The position numbers were made by a program, and so were the translations under genes. From positions 1,364,001-1,428,000 of the forward strand of contig NZ_CP015030.1 of assembly GCF_011455695.1 (NCBI RefSeq): a stretch of DNA of 64,000 bases, given 5' to 3'. The notes under the pieces were generated by a model. It did no database searches. It was given only the letters and a program-made list of their open reading frames with translations, and was not told where the DNA came from. Below are positions 1 through 8,609 of this stretch, piece after piece. Within the stretch, counting starts at the first letter, position 1; each line of letters starts with the position of its first letter. The DNA comes from Mannheimia granulomatis (GTDB lineage Bacteria > Pseudomonadota > Gammaproteobacteria > Enterobacterales > Pasteurellaceae).

Positions 1-727
1 AGCGGAAACCAACAGGGTGAGCTTCAGCGGCGTTACCGCCCATAACGATTACAAGATCAGCGTTCTTAATATCAACCCAGTGGTTGGTCATCGCACCGCG
101 ACCAAATGTTGGAGCAAGACTTGCTACCGTTGGTCCGTGTCAGATACTCGCTTGGTTGTCGGTAAAGACCATACCGAGAGAACGAATCCATTTCTGCGTG
201 ATAATACCTGTTTCATTACTACATGCAGAACCGGCTAAGAAACCAGCTGTCAGCCACTGGTTGACCGGTGTACCTTCTGTATTTTTTTCAATAAAGTTAT
301 CATCACGGTCATTTTTTATATGACGGGCAATACGCTCTACCGCTTCATGCCATGAAATACGTTTCCACTCTTTTGAACCTGGTTCACGTACTTCCGGATA
401 ATGCACACGGCGATCACTATTGACATAATCTAATGCACCTGCACCTTTAGGGCATAATGCACCGCGACTTACCGGGTGGTCAGAGTCACCTTCAATGTGG
501 AAAAGTTTCCCTTTGCTATTCATTGCTTCACCGCCTAGGCTATACATTATCATGCCACAGCCTACAGCACAGTAAGTACAGGTTTGGCGAGTTTCTTTCG
601 CTCTTAAGAGCTTGTACTCGCGTGGGGCTGCTAGTGCTGTTGCCGGGGCAAAGCCCAACATTGCAGCAGAAGTACCCGCCATACCACCTGCACAGACCTT
701 AAAGAACTTACGTCTTGAGATCTGCAT
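1..727 (-). CDS. fdnG: Formate dehydrogenase-N type catalytic subunit, selenoprotein, 5' part
   Basis: Alpha subunit of a membrane-associated periplasmic formate dehydrogenase, which oxidises formate with a molybdopterin cofactor, a 4Fe-4S cluster and selenocysteine. The gene runs off the left edge. The protein starts with a twin-arginine signal (SRRKFFK at residues 4-10). The cluster cysteines are C50, C53, C57 and C92. An in-frame TGA at 140..142 falls at codon 196, the selenocysteine position of E. coli FdnG, and the frame continues as HGPTVASLAPTFGRG, as in that family, so it is not a nonsense mutation. The start is the ATG at 727, with GGAG five bases upstream; an in-frame GTG two codons earlier lies inside the Shine-Dalgarno region. 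Sec196 agreeing with E. coli numbering also supports this start. It is divergent from fdhD, which is needed to activate such enzymes. Whether it should be called fdnG, fdoG or fdxG cannot be settled here. Confidence 0.95.
100..142 (-). promoter_or_regulatory. Selenocysteine UGA codon and bacterial SECIS hairpin
   Basis: The UGA is at 142..140. Just 3' of it on the minus strand, GACCAA (135..130) pairs with TTGGTC (105..100). An apical hairpin GGTAGCAAGTCTTGCTCC at 128..111 has a bulged U and a GU-containing loop, the features that SelB recognises in E. coli fdhF and fdnG. This is the expected recoding signal for Sec insertion. The call is by inspection; no folding was computed. Confidence 0.85.
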
Positions 728-953
728 AATCACTCCAAATCACATAATATGAGAAATAAAAGAAAATTTGACCAAAATAGATTAATAAATTGGTCGAAGA
801 GGTGTATTATTTTCCTTTGGACAAAGGCAAATAGATATACTCTTTTTTAAGTAAATCGGTAAAATCAATACAAAGTTTGATTTAAACCAAATTTAATGTC
901 GCTTTATGATACAACTTTTTAACAAAATAAACCACTTTTTAAGCATGTAAGAG
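728..953. promoter_or_regulatory. Divergent fdn/fdhD control region with candidate FNR site
   Basis: This spacer separates divergent fdnG and fdhD. TTGATTTAAACCAA at 877..890 matches the FNR consensus TTGAT-N4-ATCAA in 9 of 10 specified positions. It lies about 150 bp from the fdnG start, so FNR would act on an fdn promoter well upstream of the gene. A second imperfect inverted repeat, TTGACCAA at 768..775 and TTGGTCGA at 790..797, lies nearer fdnG and could be an operator. FNR control of nitrate-linked formate dehydrogenases is known from E. coli. Both sites here are inferred from pattern only. Confidence 0.45.
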
Positions 954-1775
954 ATGAATATTGTGAATAAGATCACAAAAAAAACGGCCAAAAAATTATC
1001 ATTTTCAATTAACGGAATTGAAAAACAGAATTGTGAGGATAATTTGATTTCAGAAGTGCCTGTCGCGTTAGTCTATAATGGTATTTCGCACACGGTTATG
1101 ATGACTACACCAATAGATTTAGACGATTTTGCACTTGGATTCTCTTTAGCGGAAGGTATTTTAAACACCCCCCAAGAGCTATATGGATTAGATATTATTG
1201 AGCAACCTACAGGAATTGAAATTCAGTTGGAAATTTCTACCCGTCAATTTGTGTTATTAAAAGATAAGCGTCGCTCAATGGCAGGAAGAACAGGTTGTGG
1301 AATTTGTGGTGTTGAGCAATTAGAGCAAGTTAATCAAAGTTGTAAAATTGTTAAAAAAAATAACCGCTTGCAGGCGGTAAATCCACTGATTTTAGAACAT
1401 TGTTTAGCTCAGCTTGAGAAAGCTCAATATTTATCAAAAGAGACCGGTGCCAGCCATGCTGCTGCATTTTTCAGCCCTGAAGGAGAATTATTGGCAATTC
1501 GAGAAGATGTTGGTAGGCATGTCGCATTAGATAAACTCATAGGTTGGTACGCTAAAGTTGGTTTTCCTATCGGTTTTGTATTTGTCACCAGCAGAGCGAG
1601 TTTTGAAATGGTTCAGAAGTGTTTGGCTGTTGGGATAGAAATGTTGTGTGCCATTTCAGCAACCACCGAAATGGCTGTGAATATGGCAACTGAGAATGCA
1701 TTTACCTTATTAGCCTTTACCCGTAAAGGGAAAGCTACAATTTATTCCGGAGAAGAGAGAATCTCTTTAGATTAA
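954..1775 (+). CDS. fdhD: Formate dehydrogenase accessory sulfurtransferase FdhD
   Basis: FdhD transfers sulfur from IscS to the molybdenum cofactor of formate dehydrogenase, which the enzyme needs for activity. At 273 residues it has the normal family length. The family's catalytic CxxC is at C115-G-I-C118 inside GRTGCGICG, and the conserved N-terminal stretch DDFALGFSLAEGI is at residues 57-69. The ATG at 954 has only a close AAGAG upstream. A GTG three codons on (963) has better spacing, so the exact start is uncertain by three residues. It is divergent from the formate dehydrogenase gene, a functional pairing, and is followed two bases later by a transporter gene that is probably co-transcribed. 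Confidence 0.95.
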   Translation: MNIVNKITKKTAKKLSFSINGIEKQNCEDNLISEVPVALVYNGISHTVMMTTPIDLDDFALGFSLAEGILNTPQELYGLDIIEQPTGIEIQLEISTRQFVLLKDKRRSMAGRTGCGICGVEQLEQVNQSCKIVKKNNRLQAVNPLILEHCLAQLEKAQYLSKETGASHAAAFFSPEGELLAIREDVGRHVALDKLIGWYAKVGFPIGFVFVTSRASFEMVQKCLAVGIEMLCAISATTEMAVNMATENAFTLLAFTRKGKATIYSGEERISLD

Positions 1776-1777
1776 AA

Positions 1778-2707
1778 ATGGACATCGCAATTTTACTTGC
1801 CGATAAAATCATACAACTAAGCTTGATGGTGTTATTAGGCTATTTAAGTGTAAAAACAAAATTATTGACCTCTGAGCAAAGCTATCCGATCTCAATTATA
1901 GGCTTATATATTATTAGTCCTGCAATGCTGATTACTGCCTTTCAGGTAGATTATACAACCGAAATTCTTAATGGCTTATATCTGGCTTTTGTAATGGCAT
2001 TTGTATTAAGCGGGATATTGATTTTTCTTGGTTGGCTGCTTAAGCAGCTATTTAAGCTGGATAATATTGAACAAGCAACTTCTATTTATTCTAATTCCGG
2101 TAACTTAATTATCCCGATTGTTGCTTCTGTATTTGGAAATGAATGGGTAATTTATTCTATCGCTTTTATTGTAGTACAAAATATCTTATTTTGGTCGCAT
2201 TTACGTTTACTGATTTGTGGTAAAGGCAGTGTACCGTTCAAAAAGATGATCTTTAATATCAATATTATTGCGATTGTGGTGGGCATTACCCTATTTTTAC
2301 TGCATGTCAAATTGCCTACAACTATTGCTGCTACCTTATCAACTTTAGGCCATATGCTTGGGCCTCTATCAATGTTGGTTGCAGGTATGCTCATTGCCTC
2401 TATTCCTTTTAAAGAGATTATTACAGATAAACGAATTTATTTAGTAGCCTTCCTACGTTTGATTTTGATCCCTTTAATTTTATTAGGTGTGATTAAATTA
2501 TGCGGATTTTCCAACTGGGTTGAAAATGGCATCACTATTGCGATGATTAGTTTTTTAGCCACCACCAGTCCTTCTGCAGCAACTGCAACCCAAATGGCTG
2601 TGGCTTATGGTCAAAATGCGAAAAAAGCCAGTGCTATTTATGGGGTAACAACGGTACTCTGTGTTGTGACTATGCCATTGATTATTTGGCTTTATCAACA
2701 GATATAA
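1778..2707 (+). CDS. AEC-family (auxin efflux carrier-like) permease
   Basis: A 309-residue integral membrane protein with about ten hydrophobic segments, in the arrangement of the auxin efflux carrier (AEC) family. Bacterial members move small carboxylates such as malate, but the substrate cannot be read from sequence. The C-terminal half has the small-residue segment ATTSPSAATATQMAVAYG near residues 265-282, typical of the second repeat. Its start is two bases after the fdhD stop, so the two are probably one transcript. A link with formate or C4-acid metabolism is plausible from position but unproven. Confidence 0.8.
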   Translation: MDIAILLADKIIQLSLMVLLGYLSVKTKLLTSEQSYPISIIGLYIISPAMLITAFQVDYTTEILNGLYLAFVMAFVLSGILIFLGWLLKQLFKLDNIEQATSIYSNSGNLIIPIVASVFGNEWVIYSIAFIVVQNILFWSHLRLLICGKGSVPFKKMIFNINIIAIVVGITLFLLHVKLPTTIAATLSTLGHMLGPLSMLVAGMLIASIPFKEIITDKRIYLVAFLRLILIPLILLGVIKLCGFSNWVENGITIAMISFLATTSPSAATATQMAVAYGQNAKKASAIYGVTTVLCVVTMPLIIWLYQQI

Positions 2708-2711
2708 CAAA

Positions 2712-2759
2712 ACAAGCGGTTAATTTCTTGCAAAATTTTGCAAAAATTTAACCGCTTGT
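2712..2759. terminator. Inverted uptake-sequence pair acting as a bidirectional terminator
   Basis: ACAAGCGGTTA at 2712..2722 and its complement TAACCGCTTGT at 2749..2759 flank a T/A-rich loop between the convergent AEC permease gene and ppiB. Paired uptake words at convergent gene ends are a known terminator style in Pasteurellaceae. Confidence 0.7.
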
Positions 2760-2777
2760 GTGAGGCTAATCAGTGGA

Positions 2778-3287
2778 TTAAGCCACAGTGACTGACTCAA
2801 TCACAACATCTTCTTTTGGTACATCTTGGTGGAAGCCTTTATTGCCGGTTTTTACACCTTTAATTTTATCCACTACATCCATACCTTCAACCACTTCGCC
2901 AAATACCGCATAGCCCCATTCTTGTACTACAGTTTTACCAAACATCTCTTTTGAACGGTAATCTAAGAAATTATTGTCTGCCACATTGATGAAAAATTGC
3001 GAGCTGGCCGAATGAGGATCTGAAGTACGAGCCATTGAAAGTGTACCACGCTTGTTGCTTAAACCGTTGCTAGCTTCATTTTGGATTGGTGCTTTAGTTG
3101 CTTTTTCTGACATACCAGCTGTCATACCACCGCCTTGAATCATAAAACCATCAATCACACGGTGGAAAATAGTACCGTTATAAAAACCTTCTTTACAGTA
3201 ATCTTCAAAGTTCTTGGCCGTAATCGGCGCTTTTTCAAAGTTTAATTCAATTTTAATGTCGCCAAAATTAGTATGTAATGTAATCAT
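2778..3287 (-). CDS. ppiB: Cyclophilin-type peptidyl-prolyl cis-trans isomerase B
   Basis: A cytoplasmic cyclophilin that catalyses cis-trans isomerisation of prolyl peptide bonds during folding. At 169 residues it has the length of E. coli PpiB and no signal peptide. Family motifs are clear: [14 protein letters not shown] at about residues 41-54 with the catalytic Arg, and [16 protein letters not shown] at about 94-109. It is a single-gene unit, convergent with the AEC permease gene and divergent from cysS. Confidence 0.95.
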   Translation of the reverse strand: MITLHTNFGDIKIELNFEKAPITAKNFEDYCKEGFYNGTIFHRVIDGFMIQGGGMTAGMSEKATKAPIQNEASNGLSNKRGTLSMARTSDPHSASSQFFINVADNNFLDYRSKEMFGKTVVQEWGYAVFGEVVEGMDVVDKIKGVKTGNKGFHQDVPKEDVVIESVTVA

Positions 3288-3441
3288 TCTGAGTTCCTTA
3301 ATGAATAAAAATGGGATGGGAAATAAATTTCGGTCGTTATTATTAAAAAGTTTAAAACAAATTGCAAAAAAATCTCAAAATTAGACCGCTTATTCGCTAT
3401 ACTTAGACGCATTTTGAAAGAATATTAAACAAGAGGACTTT

Positions 3442-4821
3442 ATGCTCAAAATTTATAACACCCTAAAACGGGAAAAAGAAGAATTTAAACCGATTAATTC
3501 TGAGCAGGTGGGAATGTATGTCTGTGGCGTAACCGTTTACGATCTTTGTCATTTCGGGCATGGGCGTACTTTTGTCTCTTTTGATGTAATCGCTCGTTAT
3601 TTACGTTATTCGGGCTACAATTTGCGTTATGTCCGCAATATTACTGATGTGGACGATAAAATCATCAAACGTGCATTAGAAAATAACGAAACTTGCGATG
3701 AGTTAGTTGAGCGAATGATTGCGGAAATGCATCAAGATTTTGACGATTTAAACATTTTACGGCCTGATGTTGAGCCTCGAGCAACCAAACATATCCCTGA
3801 AATTATTGCCATGGTCGAAAAGTTGATTAAAAATGGCAACGCTTATGTCGCCGCGGATGGCGATGTGATGTTTGATGTAGAGTCATTCAATAAATATGGG
3901 GCGTTATCTCGTCAAAACTTGGAGCAACTCCAAGCAGGAGCAAGAGTTGAAATTAAATCGGTGAAAAAAAGCCCGATGGATTTCGTATTATGGAAAATGT
4001 CGAAAGAGGGCGAGCCAAGTTGGGAAAGCCCATGGGGCAATGGTCGCCCGGGCTGGCATATTGAATGCTCGGCAATGAACAGCAAAGAGCTAGGCGAACA
4101 TTTTGATATTCATGGCGGCGGCGCGGATTTAATGTTTCCACATCACGAAAATGAAATTGCTCAATCTTGCTGTGCCCATGGTGGTGATTATGTAAACTAC
4201 TGGTTACACACCGGAATGTTAACCATTGATAAAGAGAAGATGTCTAAATCACTGGGTAATTTCTTCAGTATTCGCCATATGTTAGGCTTATATGATGCGG
4301 AATCACTACGTTATTTCTTCTTAACAGCACATTACCGCTCATTGTTAGACTACAGTGTGGAAAACCTTGATTTAGCTCGCTCTGCATTAGAACGCTTATA
4401 CACAGCCCTGCGTGGTTGTGATCTGGCTGATGTGGCAACGGCAGGAGAGCAATATGTTGAAGCTTTCAAAACCGCAATGGACGATGATTTCAACACACCG
4501 GGTGCATTAGCTGTTTTGTTCGAAATGGCTCGTGAAGTGAACAAGCTCAAAACTGAAGATATGCTAAAAGCCAATGCTTTGGCTGTACGCTTAAAGGAAC
4601 TTGCAGGTGTATTAGGGTTGTTAGAGCAAGATCCGGATATTTTCTTAAAAGGAAATACTAACGATGATGAAAGCGCTGAAATTGAAGCACTGATTAAACA
4701 ACGCAACGAAGCAAAAGCTAGCAAAAACTGGGCAGTTGCTGATGAAGTGCGAGACAAACTCAAAGCGATGAATATCGTTTTAGAAGATACCCCAAACGGC
4801 ACAATTTGGCGTAAAGCTTAA
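3442..4821 (+). CDS. cysS: Cysteinyl-tRNA synthetase
   Basis: Class I aminoacyl-tRNA synthetase that charges tRNA-Cys. It has 459 residues, the normal size. The HIGH signature appears as HFGH at residues 37-40 and KMSKS at 266-270. The zinc-site segments are visible around CGVTVYD (28-34), ECSAMN and [15 protein letters not shown]. The start is the ATG at 3442, preceded by an AAGAGGA Shine-Dalgarno. It stands alone, divergent from ppiB, and ends at a paired-uptake-sequence terminator. Confidence 0.98.
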   Translation: MLKIYNTLKREKEEFKPINSEQVGMYVCGVTVYDLCHFGHGRTFVSFDVIARYLRYSGYNLRYVRNITDVDDKIIKRALENNETCDELVERMIAEMHQDFDDLNILRPDVEPRATKHIPEIIAMVEKLIKNGNAYVAADGDVMFDVESFNKYGALSRQNLEQLQAGARVEIKSVKKSPMDFVLWKMSKEGEPSWESPWGNGRPGWHIECSAMNSKELGEHFDIHGGGADLMFPHHENEIAQSCCAHGGDYVNYWLHTGMLTIDKEKMSKSLGNFFSIRHMLGLYDAESLRYFFLTAHYRSLLDYSVENLDLARSALERLYTALRGCDLADVATAGEQYVEAFKTAMDDDFNTPGALAVLFEMAREVNKLKTEDMLKANALAVRLKELAGVLGLLEQDPDIFLKGNTNDDESAEIEALIKQRNEAKASKNWAVADEVRDKLKAMNIVLEDTPNGTIWRKA

Positions 4822-4832
4822 TCATATTATTT

Positions 4833-4879
4833 ACAAGCGGTTGGATTTTGCAAAAAATTTGCAAATTCTGACCGCTTGT
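4833..4879 (+). terminator. Inverted uptake-sequence terminator after cysS
   Basis: ACAAGCGGT at 4833..4841 pairs with ACCGCTTGT at 4871..4879, followed by a short T-containing tail. It lies 12 bp after the cysS stop codon. Confidence 0.65.
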
Positions 4880-4984
4880 CATTTTATGATGAAAATCAAT
4901 CATACAGAATGCAAATTTATTTCAGATGCAAGCAATTATTTTATACGCTATGCTCATTTGGAATAAAAAATTTGTATGAGTGAA

Positions 4985-5012
4985 TTGACATAGCATTCTA
5001 GACGTCTAAAAT
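4985..5012 (+). promoter_or_regulatory. metN promoter with MetJ operator
   Basis: A -35 TTGACA at 4985..4990 and a -10 TAAAAT at 5007..5012 are 16 bp apart. Between them is a perfect MetJ box, AGACGTCT (5000..5007), next to a weaker 8-mer AGCATTCT (4992..4999). MetJ with S-adenosylmethionine binds tandem 8-bp boxes cooperatively, so this layout predicts repression of the methionine-uptake operon when methionine is plentiful. Confidence 0.8.
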
Positions 5013-5051
5013 AGCAAAAAAATAATATTTAATTAAGTGGATAAATAGAAA

Positions 5052-6086
5052 ATGATTCAGCTGAAAAATATCAGCAAACAATTTGAGGTAAAGGGCAAGA
5101 AAATTACTGCTCTAGATAATGTGAACCTAGAGGTTCCGAAAGGCACAATTTATGGTGTAATCGGAGCATCAGGAGCCGGGAAAAGTACCTTAATTCGTTG
5201 TGTTAATTTATTAGAACGTCCAACAATTGGGCAAGTGATTGTTGATGGGCAAGATTTAACGGCAATGTCGGATAAAGAGCTGATTTCAGCTCGCCGTAAT
5301 ATTGCAATGATTTTCCAACATTTTAATTTACTTTCTTCACAAACCGTATTTGAGAATGTGGCGTTGTCTTTGCGTTTAAGTCATACACCTAAAGATCAGG
5401 TTGAGAAAAAAGTAAATGAATTACTAGCGTTAGTCGGGTTAACTGATCGTAAAGACGTTTATCCGGCAAATCTTTCGGGTGGACAAAAACAGCGTGTGGC
5501 AATTGCCCGTGCGTTAGCAAGCGACCCGCATGTGTTACTTTGTGATGAAGCAACCAGTGCATTAGACCCGGCGACTACACAATCTATTCTTCAATTATTA
5601 AAAGATATTAATAAACGCTTAGGTTTAACTATTCTGTTGATTACACACGAAATGGAAGTGGTAAAACGTATTTGCGATCGTGTGGCAGTGATTGATAGAG
5701 GACAATTGATTGAGTCAGGCTCGGTAAGTGAGATTTTCTCTAATCCAAAAACAGAGTTGGCACAGAAGTTTATCCAATCGACTTTCCATTTTGATTTGCC
5801 ACAAGAATATACCGAGCAGCTTTCCTCTATGCCAAGCAAAAATAGTAAGCCGATAATTAAATTTGAATTTACCGGCCGTTCAGTTGATGCTCCATTGCTG
5901 TCAATTGTATCGAAAAAATTTGGTATTGATTTTAGTATTTTGATGTCGCAAATTGATTATGCCGGTGGAGTAAAATTCGGTTTTGTCATTGCAGAAGTAA
6001 CAGGAAATCCGGATTCTATTGCTGAGGCTAAGTTTTATTTAATGGATAATAATGTAAAAGTAGAGGTGTTAGGCTATGTGGGCTGA
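5052..6086 (+). CDS. metN: D/L-methionine ABC transporter ATP-binding protein MetN
   Basis: ATPase of the methionine importer MetNIQ. Over 344 residues it shows Walker [10 protein letters not shown] at 38-46, the signature LSGGQ at 141-145, Walker B LLCDE at 162-166 and the H-loop ITHE. The C-terminal part from about residue 265 is the NIL (ACT-like) domain, which binds methionine and causes trans-inhibition in E. coli MetN. First gene of an operon whose promoter carries a MetJ box. Its 3' end overlaps metI by 11 bp, which suggests translational coupling. Confidence 0.97.
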   Translation: MIQLKNISKQFEVKGKKITALDNVNLEVPKGTIYGVIGASGAGKSTLIRCVNLLERPTIGQVIVDGQDLTAMSDKELISARRNIAMIFQHFNLLSSQTVFENVALSLRLSHTPKDQVEKKVNELLALVGLTDRKDVYPANLSGGQKQRVAIARALASDPHVLLCDEATSALDPATTQSILQLLKDINKRLGLTILLITHEMEVVKRICDRVAVIDRGQLIESGSVSEIFSNPKTELAQKFIQSTFHFDLPQEYTEQLSSMPSKNSKPIIKFEFTGRSVDAPLLSIVSKKFGIDFSILMSQIDYAGGVKFGFVIAEVTGNPDSIAEAKFYLMDNNVKVEVLGYVG

Positions 6087-6753
6087 TTTTGTAAAAGAGA
6101 TGACGCCACAGATGTGGGGCTTAGTATGGGAATCTACTTTTGAAACCATCTATATGGGCTTTGTGGCAACAGCTTTAGCGGTGGTGATTGGTTTACCGAT
6201 CGGCTTTTTAGCCTTTTTAACAGGCAAAGGCGAGATTTTAGAAAACCGAAGATTACATCAGATTTTAGATGTCATTATTAATATCGGGCGTTCTATTCCG
6301 TTTATTATCTTGTTGATTATTTTACTGCCGTTTACCCGTTTAATTGTGGGAACCACTTTAGGAACAACAGCAGCAATTGTACCGTTAAGTATTTCAGCCA
6401 TTCCGTTTTTTGCACGTTTAACTTCCAATGCATTATTGGAAATTCCGTCAGGTTTGACGGAGGCTGCAAAATCGATGGGGGCAACTAATTGGCAGGTTGT
6501 GAGTAAATTTTATTTGCCGGAATCATTGCCAATTTTAATCAATGGTATTACTTTAACCTTAGTTGCCTTAATTGGCTATTCAGCTATGGCTGGTGCTGTT
6601 GGCGGCGGTGGTTTAGGCAATTTAGCAATCAGTTACGGTGAACACCGTAATATGGTTTATGTAAAATGGATCGCAACAATCATTATTGTCGCGATTGTGA
6701 TGGTGAGCCAGAAAATAGGAGACTATTTGGCAAAACGTTACGATCATCGTTAA
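6076..6753 (+). CDS. metI: Methionine ABC transporter permease MetI
   Basis: Inner-membrane permease of the MetNIQ importer, 225 residues with about five membrane spans. The cytoplasmic EAA loop that docks with MetN is recognisable as [22 protein letters not shown]. The GTG-free ATG at 6076 overlaps the end of metN. The first lipoprotein gene follows after 22 bp with an AGAGG ribosome site, so permease and binding proteins are expected on one transcript. Confidence 0.97.
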   Translation: MWADFVKEMTPQMWGLVWESTFETIYMGFVATALAVVIGLPIGFLAFLTGKGEILENRRLHQILDVIINIGRSIPFIILLIILLPFTRLIVGTTLGTTAAIVPLSISAIPFFARLTSNALLEIPSGLTEAAKSMGATNWQVVSKFYLPESLPILINGITLTLVALIGYSAMAGAVGGGGLGNLAISYGEHRNMVYVKWIATIIIVAIVMVSQKIGDYLAKRYDHR

Positions 6754-6775
6754 TTTTTATTTAACAGAGGTTTGT

Positions 6776-7606
6776 ATGAATTTCAAGAATGTATTAGGCG
6801 TGGTGTTAGTATCTGCATTAGCATTAACAGCTTGCAAAGACGAGAAAAAAGCTGAGCCGGCAACTCAAGCTACTACACCGGCAGCAAAAATTAAAGTGGG
6901 TGTAATGTCCGGCTCTGAGCATACTGTTGCAGAACGTGCAGCTCAAATTGCGAAAGAAAAATATGGCTTAGAAGTAGAATTCGTTTTATTTAATGACTAC
7001 GCATTACCAAACACAGCGGTAAGCAAAGGTGATTTGGATGCGAACGCTATGCAGCATAAACCGTATTTAGATAAAGATAGTCAATCAAAAGGTTTAAATA
7101 ACTTAGTGATTGTAGGCAATACTTTTGTCTATCCATTAGCAGGTTATTCGAAAAAAATTAAGAATGTATCTGAGTTAGCAGAAGGGGCGGTCATTGCTGT
7201 ACCAAACGATCCGTCAAACTTAGCCCGTGCGTTAATTTTATTGGAAAAGCAAGGTTTACTTAAACTCAAAGATAACACTAACTTATTCTCAACGTCGTTA
7301 GATATTATCGAAAATCCAAAGAACTTAAAAATTAAAGAAGTAGACACTTCTGTTGCTGCAAAAGCATTAGATGATGTGGATTTAGCGGTAGTGAATAACA
7401 CTTATGCTGGACAAGTTGGCTTAAATACACAAGACCACGGGGTATTTGTTGAATCTAAAGATTCACCATACGTGAACATTATTGTATCTCGCCAAGATAA
7501 TAAAGATTCTGCAAATGTACAAAACTTTATTAAGTCTTACCAAACCGAAGAAGTGTATCAAGAAGCACAAAAACACTTTAAAGACGGTGTTGTCAAAGGC
7601 TGGTAA
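6776..7606 (+). CDS. plpA: MetQ-family methionine-binding lipoprotein, first copy (PlpA-like)
   Basis: Periplasmic solute-binding lipoprotein of the MetQ/NlpA family, 276 residues. The signal peptide ends at the lipobox LTAC with C20. A low-complexity Ala/Thr/Pro linker (about residues 27-39) precedes the binding domain KIKVGVMSGSEHTVAE. MetQ hallmarks KPYLD, NDPSNLARAL and DSPYVNIIV are present. First of three tandem paralogues, matching the plpA-plpB-plpC arrangement described in Mannheimia (Pasteurella) haemolytica. It is directly after metI, so it is the best candidate for the cognate MetQ. Members of this family can sit in the outer membrane and be antigenic. Confidence 0.92.
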   Translation: MNFKNVLGVVLVSALALTACKDEKKAEPATQATTPAAKIKVGVMSGSEHTVAERAAQIAKEKYGLEVEFVLFNDYALPNTAVSKGDLDANAMQHKPYLDKDSQSKGLNNLVIVGNTFVYPLAGYSKKIKNVSELAEGAVIAVPNDPSNLARALILLEKQGLLKLKDNTNLFSTSLDIIENPKNLKIKEVDTSVAAKALDDVDLAVVNNTYAGQVGLNTQDHGVFVESKDSPYVNIIVSRQDNKDSANVQNFIKSYQTEEVYQEAQKHFKDGVVKGW

Positions 7607-7623
7607 TGACCATTTTTTAATAT

Positions 7624-7680
7624 AGCGATTAATCGCTTAGTTTGAACAGTTAGTTTGAGCTCTTAGATTAATCGCTTTTT
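7624..7680 (+). terminator. Possible attenuator/terminator between plpA and plpB
   Basis: AGCGATTAATC (7624..7634) is complementary to GATTAATCGCT (7666..7676), which runs into a T tract. The 14-bp palindrome AGCGATTAATCGCT (7624..7637) can also fold alone. This could cut transcription after the first lipoprotein gene and make the later copies less abundant, or a separate promoter may lie downstream. Confidence 0.55.
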
Positions 7681-7715
7681 TATCTTTAATATCTCTAAAT
7701 ATAGGAAGAACAAAC

Positions 7716-8546
7716 ATGAATTTTAAAAAATTATTAAGCGTGGCATTAGTGTCTATTTTAGCATTAACCGCGTGTAAAGAAGAAAAAGCACAAACCGCTT
7801 TAGAGCCAACAAAAGCAGAAAATAAAGCTCCTTTGAAAGTAGGCGTAATGACAGGGCCTGAAGCACAAATGACCGAAGTAGCGGTAAAAATTGCGAAAGA
7901 AAAATATGGCTTAGATGTAGAATTAGTTCAATTTACTGAATATACGCAGCCAAATGCAGCACTACACGCAAAAGATTTAGATGCTAACGCATTCCAAACT
8001 GTACCTTATATGGAACAAGAAATAAAAGATCGTGGCTATAAATTAGCCGTTATTGGTAATACCCTAGTATGGCCAATTGCCGCGTATTCGAAAAAAATTA
8101 AAAATATCTCTGAGCTAAAAGAGGGTGCTACGGTCGCAATTCCAAATAATGCAAGTAATACAGCACGTGCGTTATTATTACTTCAGGCACATGGTTTACT
8201 TAAATTAAAAGATCCGAAAAATGTATTTGCTACTGAAAATGATATTATCGAAAACCCGAAAAATATCAAAATCGTGCAAGCTGATACTTCATTATTGACT
8301 CGTATGTTAGATGATGTTGAATTAGCAGTGATCAACAATACTTATGCAGGTCAAGCTGGTTTAAGCCCGGACAAAGACGGTATCATTGTAGAATCAAAAG
8401 ATTCGCCGTATGTTAACTTAGTGGTTAGCCGTGAAGATAATAAAGATGATCCTCGTTTACAAACATTCGTGAAATCATTCCAAACTGAAGAAGTGTTCCA
8501 AGAAGCGTTAAAATTATTTAACGGCGGTGTGGTAAAAGGTTGGTAA
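7716..8546 (+). CDS. plpB: MetQ-family methionine-binding lipoprotein, second copy (PlpB-like)
   Basis: Second tandem MetQ/NlpA-type lipoprotein, 276 residues, with lipobox LTAC and C20. The binding domain begins near residue 41 at KVGVMTGPEAQ. Compared with its neighbours it differs in the ligand region: FQTVPYMEQEI where the others have KPYLD, and NNASNTARALLLL where they have NDP(S/T)NLARALILL. This may mean a changed ligand preference. It is bracketed by hairpins on both sides and has its own AGGAAGAA ribosome site. Confidence 0.92.
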   Translation: MNFKKLLSVALVSILALTACKEEKAQTALEPTKAENKAPLKVGVMTGPEAQMTEVAVKIAKEKYGLDVELVQFTEYTQPNAALHAKDLDANAFQTVPYMEQEIKDRGYKLAVIGNTLVWPIAAYSKKIKNISELKEGATVAIPNNASNTARALLLLQAHGLLKLKDPKNVFATENDIIENPKNIKIVQADTSLLTRMLDDVELAVINNTYAGQAGLSPDKDGIIVESKDSPYVNLVVSREDNKDDPRLQTFVKSFQTEEVFQEALKLFNGGVVKGW

Positions 8547-8559
8547 TTTACATAACCCA

Positions 8560-8595
8560 AATGAGCAGTAGCTAATGTTGCTGCTCATTCTTTTT
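8560..8595 (+). terminator. Hairpin and T tract between plpB and plpC
   Basis: AATGAGCAG (8560..8568) pairs with CTGCTCATT (8581..8589), followed by CTTTTT. The layout is typical of a rho-independent terminator, only 15 bp before the plpC start region. Confidence 0.65.
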
Positions 8596-8609
8596 AACAA
8601 GGAGATATT

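Noticed and set aside
140-733. A 197-residue formate dehydrogenase fragment ending in a stop
   Set aside because: The stop is the selenocysteine TGA; homology and a SECIS hairpin continue beyond it, so the gene is not truncated here.
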